From Rhodopseudomonas sp. (lineage in GTDB: Bacteria > Pseudomonadota > Alphaproteobacteria > Rhizobiales > Xanthobacteraceae), in the NCBI GenBank assembly GCA_016124795.1, contig WGNB01000015.1:32298-96297 (forward strand): 64,000 nucleotides of DNA, written 5' to 3'. Made by a program: the position numbers and the translations under genes. The notes beneath the pieces were generated by a model. It worked only from the letters and a program-made list of their open reading frames with translations, was not told where the DNA came from and searched no databases. Shown here piece by piece: positions 16,596-25,143 of the stretch; position 1 is the first letter of the stretch, and each line of letters opens with the position of its first letter.

Positions 16596-17807
16596 TTACG
16601 GCCGCACCGCCTTGCCGAGATCGACCTTCACCTTGGCGCCGAGATCGTTGATCGAGTCCTGCAACAGCTCAATGGCATAGGGCCCGTTATGGGCGAAGGC
16701 GCCAGGGTCCTTGGTGACGAACTGATAGTTATAAGCCGCTTTCATCAGACGCGGCGTCCAGGACTTGTAGCGGTTCGGGAAGATCGCCTCGCCCTTGTCG
16801 ACCGCGCCGTTGCCGTTCTTGTCGTTGAAGAAGTAGGGGTAAGCCTCCAGCTCATAGACAACCGGCTTGCCATTGACGGTCTTGGCATAGTCCATGATGG
16901 CCGCCAGCAGTTTGGCGCGCAGATGCTCGATCTCCTGGCCGACGCCTTCCTTGATGTCGCCGTTGCCGTCGCGGTCGGCCTTGCTGGTGCGGATCAGTTC
17001 CAGTGACGCCTTGTTGGTGACCTCGCGGTGGCAAGCGGCGCAATCCTTGACCTTGACCGCCACGGTATGCAGTTCGTGGCAGCTGGTGCAGGTGACGTAA
17101 GGCGTCTTGTGCATGAAACGGCCGGCATAGGTCTTGCCGGCATATTCATAACCGGCGCGGGCGCCGCTGCCGAACAGCATTGCGCCGGCGGCGGCATAAT
17201 GGACGTTGATGAAGTCGAGCTTCGGCTCGACAGTGTCGTCGGCCAGGCCCTTGAGCTTGGCGTTGACGCTAACCACCGACTCGACGCCCTGGTGGCAGGT
17301 CATGCAGATCGCCGCGCCGCCCTGGTTGGTGACCTTCTTGCCGGACGGGAACGTGACGCTGGTGAGCTTCACGGTCTTGTCGTTGTGGCAGGCGACGCAA
17401 GTGATGACGGTGCCGACCGGCATAGGATGTTCGACCTTGCCGGGCGCGCTACCGTCGGCGCCGACATAGGCTTGGAAGCCGGGCGTCGAATGGCAGCGCG
17501 CGCATTCGACCGGAATGTTGCCTTCCTTGTTCCAGTGATTGAACGGTTCGGCCTTGTGATTACCGTGCGGCGAACTGGCCCATTCGGCGTAGAACGGAAT
17601 TTCTGTCATTGGTACGAAGCCGACCGGGGCCGCCGGAGCGGCGGGGGGCGGTGGTGGCGGTGCGGGCGCGGCGGCGGCCGGCGCTGGCGGCGCGGCCGCC
17701 GGGGTCTGGGCTTGCAACCGGGTCGACACGACCAGGATGCTGGCCGTCAGACCGCCGGTCAGGAGCGCGGCGGCAAGGACTTTCGCAATCCGGCCTTTGA
17801 TGCGCAT
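16596..17807 (-). CDS. Periplasmic pentaheme cytochrome c with EF-hand-like loops
   Basis: A 403-residue exported protein. The ATG at 17807 follows GAGGAGAAT and gives a signal peptide ending near LQAQ, then an Ala/Pro linker of about 35 residues. Five CxxCH motifs follow: CARCH, CVACH, CMTCH, CTSCH and CAACH. Between the last heme and the C-terminus are two calcium-loop-like segments, DRDGNGDIKEG and DKNGNGAVDKGE, the second a full 12-residue EF-hand loop. It is downstream of the NapC/NirT gene by 118 bases and probably receives electrons from it. The terminal acceptor is unknown. No close named family is recognised. Confidence 0.85.
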   Translation of the reverse strand: MRIKGRIAKVLAAALLTGGLTASILVVSTRLQAQTPAAAPPAPAAAAPAPPPPPPAAPAAPVGFVPMTEIPFYAEWASSPHGNHKAEPFNHWNKEGNIPVECARCHSTPGFQAYVGADGSAPGKVEHPMPVGTVITCVACHNDKTVKLTSVTFPSGKKVTNQGGAAICMTCHQGVESVVSVNAKLKGLADDTVEPKLDFINVHYAAAGAMLFGSGARAGYEYAGKTYAGRFMHKTPYVTCTSCHELHTVAVKVKDCAACHREVTNKASLELIRTSKADRDGNGDIKEGVGQEIEHLRAKLLAAIMDYAKTVNGKPVVYELEAYPYFFNDKNGNGAVDKGEAIFPNRYKSWTPRLMKAAYNYQFVTKDPGAFAHNGPYAIELLQDSINDLGAKVKVDLGKAVRP

Positions 17808-17925
17808 CGCATTCTCCTCATTATTCTCTATTCGGTTTGCCGATAGCTTGGTGTTTATCGATCGCGTGTCTAAAGCGCGCGCCATACCGCGCGGGTGTTC
17901 GTCGTTGTCGCCTGCGTCACGACGG

Positions 17926-18504
17926 CTAGTTGGCTTTCGCGCCGATCGCCGAGCCGCGGATAAAATCGATGCTCGGCGCGACAGGCGCGTGTACCAGATT
18001 GATATGGCAGTCGATGCAGGTCATGCGGCCTTCGCGCAGCAGCGCATGGGCGGCTTGACCGCGCTCACTCTTCGGATTGATGGTCTTGGCGTCGTGGCAG
18101 GAGCGGCAGGTCACTGAATCCTCGGCCCGCATCACGTCGCGCACTTCATGCGCCAGGGCGACGCGATGCGCCTCCCAGGTCTTGGCGTCGCTGAAATTGT
18201 GCGTGTATTCGGCGTACATGTCGCGCACGCCGGATTTGGCGTGGGTATAGGTCTCGACGAACCAGTTGGTCTTCGGGATGTGGCAGTCGGCGCAGGTCGG
18301 ATTGACACCGGCGCTGTTGCTGGCATGCGCGGAATTGACGAAATGCGGATCGTTGGCGACGAACTTCATGCTGTGGCATGAGGTGCAGAATTCGTCGGAG
18401 GAGGTGGCCTTGTTGACCTCAAGGCTGACAATCATAGCACCGGCACCGAGCAGGCCGCCGCCGACCAGCACGGCTAACAATAGCAGCCACCGACTTCTCG
18501 GCAT
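17926..18504 (-). CDS. NapC/NirT-family tetraheme cytochrome c quinol dehydrogenase
   Basis: A 192-residue membrane-anchored cytochrome: one N-terminal helix (residues about 6-28) and four heme motifs CTSCH (Cys40), CADCH, CRSCH and CIDCH. NapC/NirT proteins oxidise menaquinol or ubiquinol and pass electrons to periplasmic reductases. Here the natural recipient is the pentaheme protein encoded just downstream; no nitrate, nitrite or TMAO reductase is seen. GGAGACCGAG precedes the ATG. A perfect FixK/FNR box lies 108 bases upstream, implying expression when oxygen is low. Confidence 0.9.
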   Translation of the reverse strand: MPRSRWLLLLAVLVGGGLLGAGAMIVSLEVNKATSSDEFCTSCHSMKFVANDPHFVNSAHASNSAGVNPTCADCHIPKTNWFVETYTHAKSGVRDMYAEYTHNFSDAKTWEAHRVALAHEVRDVMRAEDSVTCRSCHDAKTINPKSERGQAAHALLREGRMTCIDCHINLVHAPVAPSIDFIRGSAIGAKAN

Positions 18505-18611
18505 CTCGGTCTCCGCTTTCGCTGGTATCGTCAGGCGCCACCCGAAGCGAACTATAGAGTAGCCATTCAGTTTGTAGCAATTCAAAATTAAGATCGCATG
18601 ACGGCTAACAT

Positions 18612-18625
18612 TTGATTTAGATCAA
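18612..18625. promoter_or_regulatory. FixK/FNR box before the NapC-type gene
   Basis: TTGATTTAGATCAA, a perfect TTGAT-N4-ATCAA. It lies 108 bases before the NapC/NirT start on the minus strand and after the stop of the prenyltransferase gene. The FixK encoded at 54445 carries the matching E-x-x-SR recognition helix. Confidence 0.8.
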
Positions 18626-18660
18626 TTGTTGCCGCCCGCTTTTGATGTCTCGCGCTGATT

Positions 18661-19593
18661 CTATACCGCCATGCCGATGGCGAGACAGATCGAATAGCCG
18701 ACGGTCAGCATCGCCAGGCGTGGCGTCATTGGCATCAACGCCGCGTAAGTATCCTTGGTCCAGACCGCCCGCACGACCATTCCCGCGAGTGGTAATGTGA
18801 TAAGTGGCAGCAGCACCCAGGCGCTGAAACCGAGGCCGCGCCATAGCCAGAACGGCGCGACATAGGCGAATGCGATCAGCGCAATAAACTCGACACGGCT
18901 GTAGATCTTGCCGAAGCGTACCGCCACGGTGTTTTTGCCCTTATGGCGGTCGAATTCGAAATCGCGGATATCGTCGATGATCAGGATGTCGGTGATCAGT
19001 GCGCCGATCGGCAGGCTGACTGCGACGGCGGTCAGCGGCAGCGCCTCGCGCCAATGTTCGGGACCGAGCACGACCGCCGCCTGAACATAATAAGCGCCCA
19101 GCACCGAAACGGTGCCGAAGAAAAGAAAGAACAGCGGATCGGCAAAGCCGTGTCGGCCGAAGGGGAAAGGCCCCGCGGAGTAGGCCCAGCTCGCCGCGAT
19201 GCTGGCGACCCCGATGGCGATCACCGGCCAGCCGGCCATCAGAAACAGCACGCAGCCGATCAACACGGCGAGACCGTAGGTCGCGAAGATGGTGGTGCGC
19301 AGGTCGGCCAGTGACAGGATACCGGTCGCGACCGCCTGCACCAGTTCAGGGTGTTCACGGTCATCCGGCTGGCGCAGCAGGTTGGTATAATTGTCGGTGA
19401 CGACGCCGGCGAACTGGACTAGCCAGCCAGCCAGAAACGCCAATGCGACCGGTAGGGCGGAAAACACGCCGTCGTGCTTGGCCAGCCCCATCGCCACGAT
19501 CACCGGGGCAATCGCCGTCGGCAAGGTGTGGCCGGGGTAAAGCAGCTTCCGCGTCCACACTTCGCGTCGGGTCCATGCAAAAGCCTGCGACAT
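18661..19593 (-). CDS. UbiA-family prenyltransferase, MenA-like
   Basis: A 310-residue integral membrane enzyme with about eight helices. The second Asp-rich motif, IDDIRDFEFDRHKGKNTVAVRFG, is close to the MenA signature (N-N-x-RD-x-x-x-D-x-x-x-GK-x-T-x-AVRLG); the first, FAGVVTDNYTNLLR, is less canonical. MenA joins a polyprenyl chain to dihydroxynaphthoate in menaquinone synthesis; other UbiA members prenylate heme, 4-hydroxybenzoate or chlorophyllide. The gene is on the same strand as the NapC unit, 157 bases upstream. Most alphaproteobacteria use only ubiquinone, so a MenA-type enzyme is unexpected. Substrate not proven. Confidence 0.75.
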   Translation of the reverse strand: MSQAFAWTRREVWTRKLLYPGHTLPTAIAPVIVAMGLAKHDGVFSALPVALAFLAGWLVQFAGVVTDNYTNLLRQPDDREHPELVQAVATGILSLADLRTTIFATYGLAVLIGCVLFLMAGWPVIAIGVASIAASWAYSAGPFPFGRHGFADPLFFLFFGTVSVLGAYYVQAAVVLGPEHWREALPLTAVAVSLPIGALITDILIIDDIRDFEFDRHKGKNTVAVRFGKIYSRVEFIALIAFAYVAPFWLWRGLGFSAWVLLPLITLPLAGMVVRAVWTKDTYAALMPMTPRLAMLTVGYSICLAIGMAV

Positions 19594-19742
19594 AGTGTGT
19601 TCTCCGCGTTTTCGGGCCGTTCCGGTGGCAAAAATGCCCCGTCATGCGCTGTCGGGCAATCCCGTAGTTGCCCGGAGGGGGGCCATTCTACGGTCCTGTC
19701 ATGCTATAGACGACAGGCGCCGTTGGAGAATGTCGGGTCAAT

Positions 19743-20273
19743 ATGAAGACAATGCGAATAATCGGCCTCGCCGGGTGGAGCGGCTCGGGCAAGACTACCC
19801 TCGTTACGAAACTCATTCCCTGCCTCTCGGCACGCGGCTTGCGGGTCTCGACCCTGAAGCACGCCCATCACGGCTTTGACCTTGATACGCCGGGTAAGGA
19901 CAGTTTCATGCATCGTGCCGCCGGCGCGACCGAGGTGATCATTTCCTCCGGCAAGCGCTGGGCGATGCTGCATGAATTGCGCGACGAACCCGAATGGGAT
20001 CTGCCGCATCTGGTCGCCAAGATGTCGCCGGTCGATCTGGTATTGGTCGAGGGCTTCAAGCGTGATGCCTTCCCCAAGCTCGAAATTCATCGCGCCGCCA
20101 ATGGCAAGCCGCTGATCCAGCCGGAGGACCCCTATATCGTAGCGGTCGCGTCCGACGGACCGGTGCCGGCAGCGGCGGTACCGGTGGTCGATCTGAACGA
20201 TATCGATGCGGTGGCCGACTTGCTGCTCAAGCATGCCGTCGCCATTGCCGAAGTGGCAACGGCAAGCCCGTGA
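19743..20273 (+). CDS. mobB: Molybdopterin-guanine dinucleotide biosynthesis adaptor MobB
   Basis: A 176-residue P-loop GTP-binding protein that aids MobA in making Mo-bis-MGD. Walker A is GWSGSGKTT (residues 11-19); STLKHAHHGFDLDTPGKDS is the MobB signature, and LVLVEGFKRD marks the Walker B region. It begins the moeA/MBL transcription unit; moeA follows after 10 bases. A dyad (CCTGTC 19695-19700, GACAGG 19712-19717) flanking a TATAGA lies about 26 bases before the start and could be a promoter-operator. Confidence 0.92.
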   Translation: MKTMRIIGLAGWSGSGKTTLVTKLIPCLSARGLRVSTLKHAHHGFDLDTPGKDSFMHRAAGATEVIISSGKRWAMLHELRDEPEWDLPHLVAKMSPVDLVLVEGFKRDAFPKLEIHRAANGKPLIQPEDPYIVAVASDGPVPAAAVPVVDLNDIDAVADLLLKHAVAIAEVATASP

Positions 20274-20283
20274 TGGACAAGCC

Positions 20284-21573
20284 ATGGCGCAACTGACCGA
20301 CGATTGCTTCGCGTTTTCCGGGCCGCTTCTGCCATTGTCGGAGATGGAACGGCTGATCGCCGATCGCATCGCGCCGGTCGGTGAAACCGAGACAGTGCCA
20401 TTGCGTGGCGCGCGTGGCCGTATCACCGCTCACGATATCGTCGCGCCGGTCGATTTGCCGCCATTCGATAATTCCGCCGTTGACGGTTATGCCGTGCGCC
20501 ATGGCGATCTGGAGGCCGATGGCGATACCGAGCTGGCGGTGGTAGGCCGGCTCACCGCCGGCGCGCGCGCCGAGTTGTCGTGCGGGCCGAAGCAGGCGAT
20601 CCGAATTTTTACCGGCGCGATGATGCCGAAGGGCGCCGACACGGTGTTCATGCAGGAAGATGTGACGGTGGACGGTGACCGGGTCATCGTTCCGAAAGGT
20701 CTGGCGCTTGGCGCCAATCGCCGGCTGGCCGGCGAGGATGTGCCGAAAGGCAAGGTCGTCTTGCCGGCCGGAACCGTGCTGGAAGCCCAGCATATCGCGT
20801 TGCTGGCGGCGCTTGGCATCACCGATATCGCGGTTCGTCGCCGGCTGAAGGTGGCGATTTTTTCGACCGGCGACGAAGTGGTCGAGCCCGGCGCGGCGCG
20901 CGGCGGCGCGGCGATCTTCGACGCCAACCGCTATCTGTTGACCGCGCTGCTTGAGCGGCTCGGCGCGGTTGTCACCGACCTTGGCATACTGGCCGACGAT
21001 CCGTCGGAACTGGCGCGCGCCTTGGCCAAGGCGGCGGCCTGGCACGATCTCATTATTACATCGGGCGGAGTCTCGACCGGTGAAGCCGATTATGTTCGTG
21101 GCGCGGTCGAGAAGATCGGTTCGCTGACCTTCTGGCGGGTCGCGATCAAGCCCGGTCGGCCGGTGGCGATGGGTGTGATTCGGGCCGCGCCGCGCAAGGA
21201 TTATGCGGCCAACAGCGGCGCGGCGTTTTGCGGCCTGCCCGGCAATCCGGTCGCGGTGTTCGTGACCTTCGTGCGAGTGGTCAAGCCTTTGCTGTTGCGG
21301 CTCGGCGGGGCGCGGCCGCAGACTTTGACGCCCCTGCCGGTGCGCGCGGCCTTCGCTTACAAGAAGAAAAAGGATCGCCGCGAATATGTCCGGGTGGCGT
21401 TGCGTCACGGGGCCGACGGCGAAGTCGAGGCGGTCAAACATCCACAGGATGGCGCCGGCATATTGACGTCACTGACCGAGACCGACGGTCTGCTGGAGTT
21501 TCCCGAGGATGTCACGGCCATCAAGCCGGGAGACCGGGTCGGCTTCCTGTCTTACGCGGCCCTGATGGGATGA
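20284..21573 (+). CDS. moeA: Molybdopterin molybdenumtransferase MoeA (stand-alone)
   Basis: Full-length MoeA of 429 residues. Domains: MoeA_N with PFDNSAVDGYAVR (about residues 61-73), the MoCF-binding core with IFSTGDEVVEPG and TSGGVSTGEADYVRG, the LPGNPVAV loop, and a C-terminal MoeA_C from about residue 345. The ATG at 20284 is 10 bases after mobB; a longer frame from 20206 overlaps mobB and is rejected. It shares an ATGA overlap with the metallo-hydrolase gene. This is the second MoeA in the window, and unlike the one at 1-1665 has no PBP domain. Confidence 0.93.
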   Translation: MAQLTDDCFAFSGPLLPLSEMERLIADRIAPVGETETVPLRGARGRITAHDIVAPVDLPPFDNSAVDGYAVRHGDLEADGDTELAVVGRLTAGARAELSCGPKQAIRIFTGAMMPKGADTVFMQEDVTVDGDRVIVPKGLALGANRRLAGEDVPKGKVVLPAGTVLEAQHIALLAALGITDIAVRRRLKVAIFSTGDEVVEPGAARGGAAIFDANRYLLTALLERLGAVVTDLGILADDPSELARALAKAAAWHDLIITSGGVSTGEADYVRGAVEKIGSLTFWRVAIKPGRPVAMGVIRAAPRKDYAANSGAAFCGLPGNPVAVFVTFVRVVKPLLLRLGGARPQTLTPLPVRAAFAYKKKKDRREYVRVALRHGADGEVEAVKHPQDGAGILTSLTETDGLLEFPEDVTAIKPGDRVGFLSYAALMG

Positions 21574-22550
21574 CCGAAGTGCCGCACGCGCAAGACCATG
21601 ACATCTACGCGCCGGCGCGGCGTGTCGGCGGGCGGTTTCGCAATGCCGTCGACCATCCGCCGCATGGCATGATGTCGGCAATGCGTTGGTTCGCGACCCG
21701 GCGCCCGTCGCCATGGCCGCGCACGGTCGATGAGTTTGTCGGGCCGAAGCCGGTGGAGCGAGTGACCGACGACCGGATTCGCGTCACGCTGATCGGCCAC
21801 GCCACCGTGCTGTTGCAGGTCGCCGGGCTGAACATCCTGACCGATCCGATATGGTCGCAACGCGCCAGTCCGGTGTCGTGGCTTGGTCCGAGGCGCATCA
21901 GACCGCCGGCGATTCGCTTTGACGATCTGCCGCCGATCGATGTCGTGCTGCTCAGCCACAGTCATTACGACCATCTCGACCGGCCGACGCTGAAGGCCTT
22001 GTATCGCTGCCATGCGCCTTTGATCGTCACCGGCCTCGAAGTTGGCGCGGTGGTGCCGGCCAAACCGGTCGTCGAACTGGACTGGTGGCAAAGCCATCGG
22101 CTCGGCGATGGCGTCACCGCGACTTACGTTCCGGCCCAGCATTTCTCCGCGCGCGGCCTGTTCGATCGCAACAAGCGGCTGTGGGGCGGGTTTGTCGTGG
22201 AGACGCCGGCAGGCGCGATCTACTTCGCCGGCGATACCGGCGACGGCCCGCATATCGCGGCCATCAACCGGCGCTTCGGGCCGATGACGCTGTCGCTGCT
22301 GCCGATCGGCGCCTATCTGCCGCGGTGGTTCATGGCACCGGTCCATATGTCGCCGGGCGAAGCGGTCGCGGCGAGCGCAACGCTTCAGTCGAAGGTCTCG
22401 CTGCCGATTCATTTCGGCACCATCCGGCTCGCGGACGATGCCTTCGATGAGCCGTTACGCGGCCTTGACGAGGCCCTGAACGCCAGACAAGGCGACGGCC
22501 TCGATTTCCGCGTGCCGGACTTTGGTTTCGCGGTCGAAATCCGGCATTAG
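21570..22550 (+). CDS. MBL-fold metallo-hydrolase (NAPE-PLD / UlaG-like)
   Basis: A 326-residue metallo-beta-lactamase-fold hydrolase. The metal motif LSHSHYDHLD (HxHxDH) is at about residues 128-137; later ligands are the His in PAQHFSARG, the Asp in FAGDTGDGP and the His in PIHFGTI. The arrangement GHATVLLQ...WSQRASPVSWLGPRR is typical of bacterial NAPE-PLD-like enzymes. The start overlaps the moeA stop as ATGA, so it is made with the Mo-cofactor genes, though no function in that pathway is known. Substrate unknown, perhaps a phosphodiester or lactone. Confidence 0.85.
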   Translation: MTEVPHAQDHDIYAPARRVGGRFRNAVDHPPHGMMSAMRWFATRRPSPWPRTVDEFVGPKPVERVTDDRIRVTLIGHATVLLQVAGLNILTDPIWSQRASPVSWLGPRRIRPPAIRFDDLPPIDVVLLSHSHYDHLDRPTLKALYRCHAPLIVTGLEVGAVVPAKPVVELDWWQSHRLGDGVTATYVPAQHFSARGLFDRNKRLWGGFVVETPAGAIYFAGDTGDGPHIAAINRRFGPMTLSLLPIGAYLPRWFMAPVHMSPGEAVAASATLQSKVSLPIHFGTIRLADDAFDEPLRGLDEALNARQGDGLDFRVPDFGFAVEIRH

Positions 22551-22575
22551 GCGAATCAGCCGGCAGGCTGGCGCC

Positions 22576-22704
22576 TTACGCGCCGAGCCGGACCGAGCTG
22601 GTGCTGAAGGCGGTCTGTGCCGATTCCTGCATGCCGCTCAGAACAATGCCGCCAACCACCGCGATGATGATTGCCGCTGCGCAGGCAATTACGAATGATT
22701 TCAT
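22576..22704 (-). CDS. Small single-pass membrane protein (42 residues)
   Basis: The frame starts at ATG 22704 after an AGGAG and reads MKSFVIACAAAIIIAVVGG..., one hydrophobic helix (residues about 4-22) followed by a short polar tail ending AFSTSSVRLGA. Small proteins with a hydrophobic N-terminus and an AFST..RL tail are common in Bradyrhizobium-type genomes. It lies between the convergent metallo-hydrolase and mobA genes. Function unknown. Confidence 0.65.
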   Translation of the reverse strand: MKSFVIACAAAIIIAVVGGIVLSGMQESAQTAFSTSSVRLGA

Positions 22705-22807
22705 GCCCTTAGCTCCTCTTCGAACCCATAGCTTGGAACTATAACAGATATGGTCCGTAAACGGGCAAGGTCAAGCGAGGTTTTGCGACGGGGCGCGATG
22801 CCGCATC

Positions 22808-23446
22808 TTATCTTTGCTGCAACGCAATGCGGGTGGCTCGCTCGGCGTCGTCCGGCGTGTTGACGTTGAAGAACGGATCGACCGGCTGATCCGGCCAGTC
22901 GGCGATCGCGACGCCGTGGCGCGCGGTCCAGACTTCGATCTTGTGCAGGCCCTCGACCTCGAGCGCCTGCCGCAGGTTCTCGCGCAACGCCAATGGCCAT
23001 AAGCCGACCACGGGATGCCGCCATTCGCCGGAACGCGCGCAGGCCAAAGGCACGCCGGCGCCCATCTCACGCCGCGCCTGATGCAGCCGTTCCACCAGAT
23101 CGTCCGGCAGGAACGGGCAGTCGCCCGGCACGCTCACCATCCATTCGATGCCGTTGTCCTGTTTCGCCAGCCAGTCGAGTCCGGCCAGAATGCCGGCGAG
23201 CGGACCGGCAAAATCCGGCACGCTGTCTGACACCACCTCAAGGCCGGTATCGGCGAAACGGCTCACGTCGCCGTTGGCGTTGATGACCATGCCGACGCAT
23301 TGGCCCGACAAGGTCGCCAGCACACGGTCGAGAATCGTGATGCCGGCGATCTTGATGCGCGCCTTGTCGCCGCCGCCCATGCGGCGGGCGAGTCCGCCGG
23401 CCAGAACGAGGCCGAAAGTGGGGGGAGGTGGAGGAAATTCACTCAT
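22808..23446 (-). CDS. mobA: Molybdenum cofactor guanylyltransferase MobA
   Basis: A 212-residue nucleotidyltransferase that adds GMP from GTP to Mo-molybdopterin, giving the MGD form used by FdhA. The N-terminal motif LVLAGGLARRMGGGDKA (about residues 14-30) binds GTP; PGDCPFLPDDLV near residue 107 holds the Mg-binding Asp. The start overlaps the fdhD stop by 8 bases, so mobA is translated right after fdhD. Confidence 0.93.
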   Translation of the reverse strand: MSEFPPPPPTFGLVLAGGLARRMGGGDKARIKIAGITILDRVLATLSGQCVGMVINANGDVSRFADTGLEVVSDSVPDFAGPLAGILAGLDWLAKQDNGIEWMVSVPGDCPFLPDDLVERLHQARREMGAGVPLACARSGEWRHPVVGLWPLALRENLRQALEVEGLHKIEVWTARHGVAIADWPDQPVDPFFNVNTPDDAERATRIALQQR

Positions 23447-24317
23447 CGCCGACTGCGGCCTTGCGCCGGTGTTTACTGCTTTCTTCCTTCACCGTCGACA
23501 GGTCCTGATCGAAGATAATGCGATCTTCGCCGGCGAGCGCGACGAAACGCTGACCGCGGGCGCGGCCGATCAAGGTGAGGTTGGCCTTGCGGGCCAGTTC
23601 GACGCCCCAGGCGGTGAAGCCCGAACGTGAAATCAGGATCGGGATGCCCATGCGCACGGTCTTGATCACCATCTCGGACGTCAACCGGCCGGTGGTATAG
23701 AAAATCTTGTCGCTCGGCGAGACCTTCTCCTTGAACATCCAGCCGGCGATCTTGTCGACCGCGTTGTGGCGGCCGACGTCTTCCATATAGATCAACGGTT
23801 GATCTTCGCGCGCCAGTACGCAGCCGTGGATGGCGCCGGCTTCGAGATAAAGCGACGGCGTGGTGTTGATCTGGTGCGTCAAGGCATAGAGCCAAGAGGT
23901 CTTCAGCGTTGTATTCGGTAACGAGACCCCTTCCAGCGCTTCCATCAGATCGCCGAACACCGTGCCCTGGGCGCAGCCGCTGGTTTGAACCTTCTTCTTG
24001 AGCTTCTTTTCGTAATTGGTCTTGCGCTCGGTGCGCACGACGACGACCGCCAGTTCTTCGTCATAGTCGACGCCGGTGACGATATCGTCCGGCAGCAGCA
24101 TGTGCTGGTTGAGCAGATAGCCGATCGCCAGATATTCCGGGTAGTCGTTGATCGTCATCGCGGTGACGATTTCCTGGCTGTTGAGGAAGATCGTCAGCGC
24201 CCGCTCGACCGTAACCGAAGTCTCGATTCTGGCGCCGGTCTGGTCGATGCCTGTAACGCGCTCGGTCAGGCGCGGATCGTGCGGGTTTGGGCGGATGATG
24301 TAGCTGTCCTGGGTCAT
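23439..24317 (-). CDS. fdhD: Formate dehydrogenase sulfurtransferase FdhD (one-Cys variant)
   Basis: A 292-residue protein of the FdhD/NarQ family, which passes sulfur from a cysteine desulfurase to Mo-bis-MGD so that FDH becomes active. Family blocks: TINDYPEYLAIGYLLNQ (about 55-71), YMEDVGRHNAVDKIAGW and TTGRLTSEMVIKTVRMGIPIL. In the sulfur-transfer loop only one Cys is seen (SGCAQGTVFG, Cys115), whereas E. coli has CGVCG with two. The ATG at 24317 keeps the conserved N-terminus. Overlaps mobA by 8 bases and lies 40 bases downstream of the ABC ATPase gene. Confidence 0.9.
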   Translation of the reverse strand: MTQDSYIIRPNPHDPRLTERVTGIDQTGARIETSVTVERALTIFLNSQEIVTAMTINDYPEYLAIGYLLNQHMLLPDDIVTGVDYDEELAVVVVRTERKTNYEKKLKKKVQTSGCAQGTVFGDLMEALEGVSLPNTTLKTSWLYALTHQINTTPSLYLEAGAIHGCVLAREDQPLIYMEDVGRHNAVDKIAGWMFKEKVSPSDKIFYTTGRLTSEMVIKTVRMGIPILISRSGFTAWGVELARKANLTLIGRARGQRFVALAGEDRIIFDQDLSTVKEESSKHRRKAAVGDE

Positions 24318-24357
24318 GACGCCAATGTAGTGCTTCGATTGCGCCACGGGAAGCGGC

Positions 24358-25143
24358 TCACCCCGCGGGGATGACGGCCTGACCCGGCAAGAATGCCACG
24401 TTCCCGGCTGCATCGATGACGGTATCGACCGGCGCGCGATAAAGTGTTTCGAGTTGCGCCTTGTTTAATACCTGCCCGACCGGTCCCTCGGCGATTCGCG
24501 TGCCGTCGCGCAATAGAAAGGCGCGGTCGGCGGCGCGCAAGGCATGGTTGGGATCGTGGGTCGTGAACAGGACGCCGAGCCCGGAGACCGCCAGCGCGCG
24601 GATCTCGGCCATCACCTTGCCCTGATTGCCGAAGTCGAGCGAGGCCGTCGGCTCATCGAGCACAATGAATTGCGGTTCCTGGGCCAGTGCGCGGGCCAGC
24701 AAAACCAGTTGGCGCTCGCCGCCCGAAATCTGCGTGTAGGGCCGCTGCGACAGATGCGCAATGCCAAAGCGCGCCAGCGCTCGCGCCGTGACCTCGCGGT
24801 CATGATCGCTTGGCCGGCTCAACATATTGCCGTGCGCGGTACGGCCCATCAGCACGACGGTCTCGACCGTGAAGGCAAACGTGCCGACATGGACCTGCGG
24901 CACGTAAGCCACGATCCGGGCGCGCTCCTGGATCGAATAATCGCCGAGCGGCTTGCCGTCGATCCGTACCGTACCGGCCTTGGCGTCGATCAATCCGAGC
25001 AGCGTTTTGAGCAAGGTGGTTTTGCCGCCGCCATTCGGGCCGAGCAGCGCCAGCACCTCGCCGGTCTCGAACGCGACATCGATGCCGTGACCGACGACGT
25101 GGGCGGGATAACCGATGGTCAGCGATTGGCCTTCGAGCCTCAC
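24358..25143 (-). CDS. ABC transporter ATP-binding protein (FecE/MolC-type)
   Basis: A 261-residue ATPase: Walker A LGPNGGGKTT (about residues 34-43), signature ISGGERQ, Walker B FIVLDEPTASLDFG, and the H-loop TTHDPNHAL. The start is GTG at 25143, overlapping the permease stop as GTGA, with AGGA upstream. It partners the FecCD-type permease and the binding protein at 26317-27351. The type resembles siderophore, B12 and MolBCA importers. The surrounding Mo genes favour molybdate/tungstate import, but iron-type cargo cannot be excluded. Confidence 0.88.
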   Translation of the reverse strand: MRLEGQSLTIGYPAHVVGHGIDVAFETGEVLALLGPNGGGKTTLLKTLLGLIDAKAGTVRIDGKPLGDYSIQERARIVAYVPQVHVGTFAFTVETVVLMGRTAHGNMLSRPSDHDREVTARALARFGIAHLSQRPYTQISGGERQLVLLARALAQEPQFIVLDEPTASLDFGNQGKVMAEIRALAVSGLGVLFTTHDPNHALRAADRAFLLRDGTRIAEGPVGQVLNKAQLETLYRAPVDTVIDAAGNVAFLPGQAVIPAG

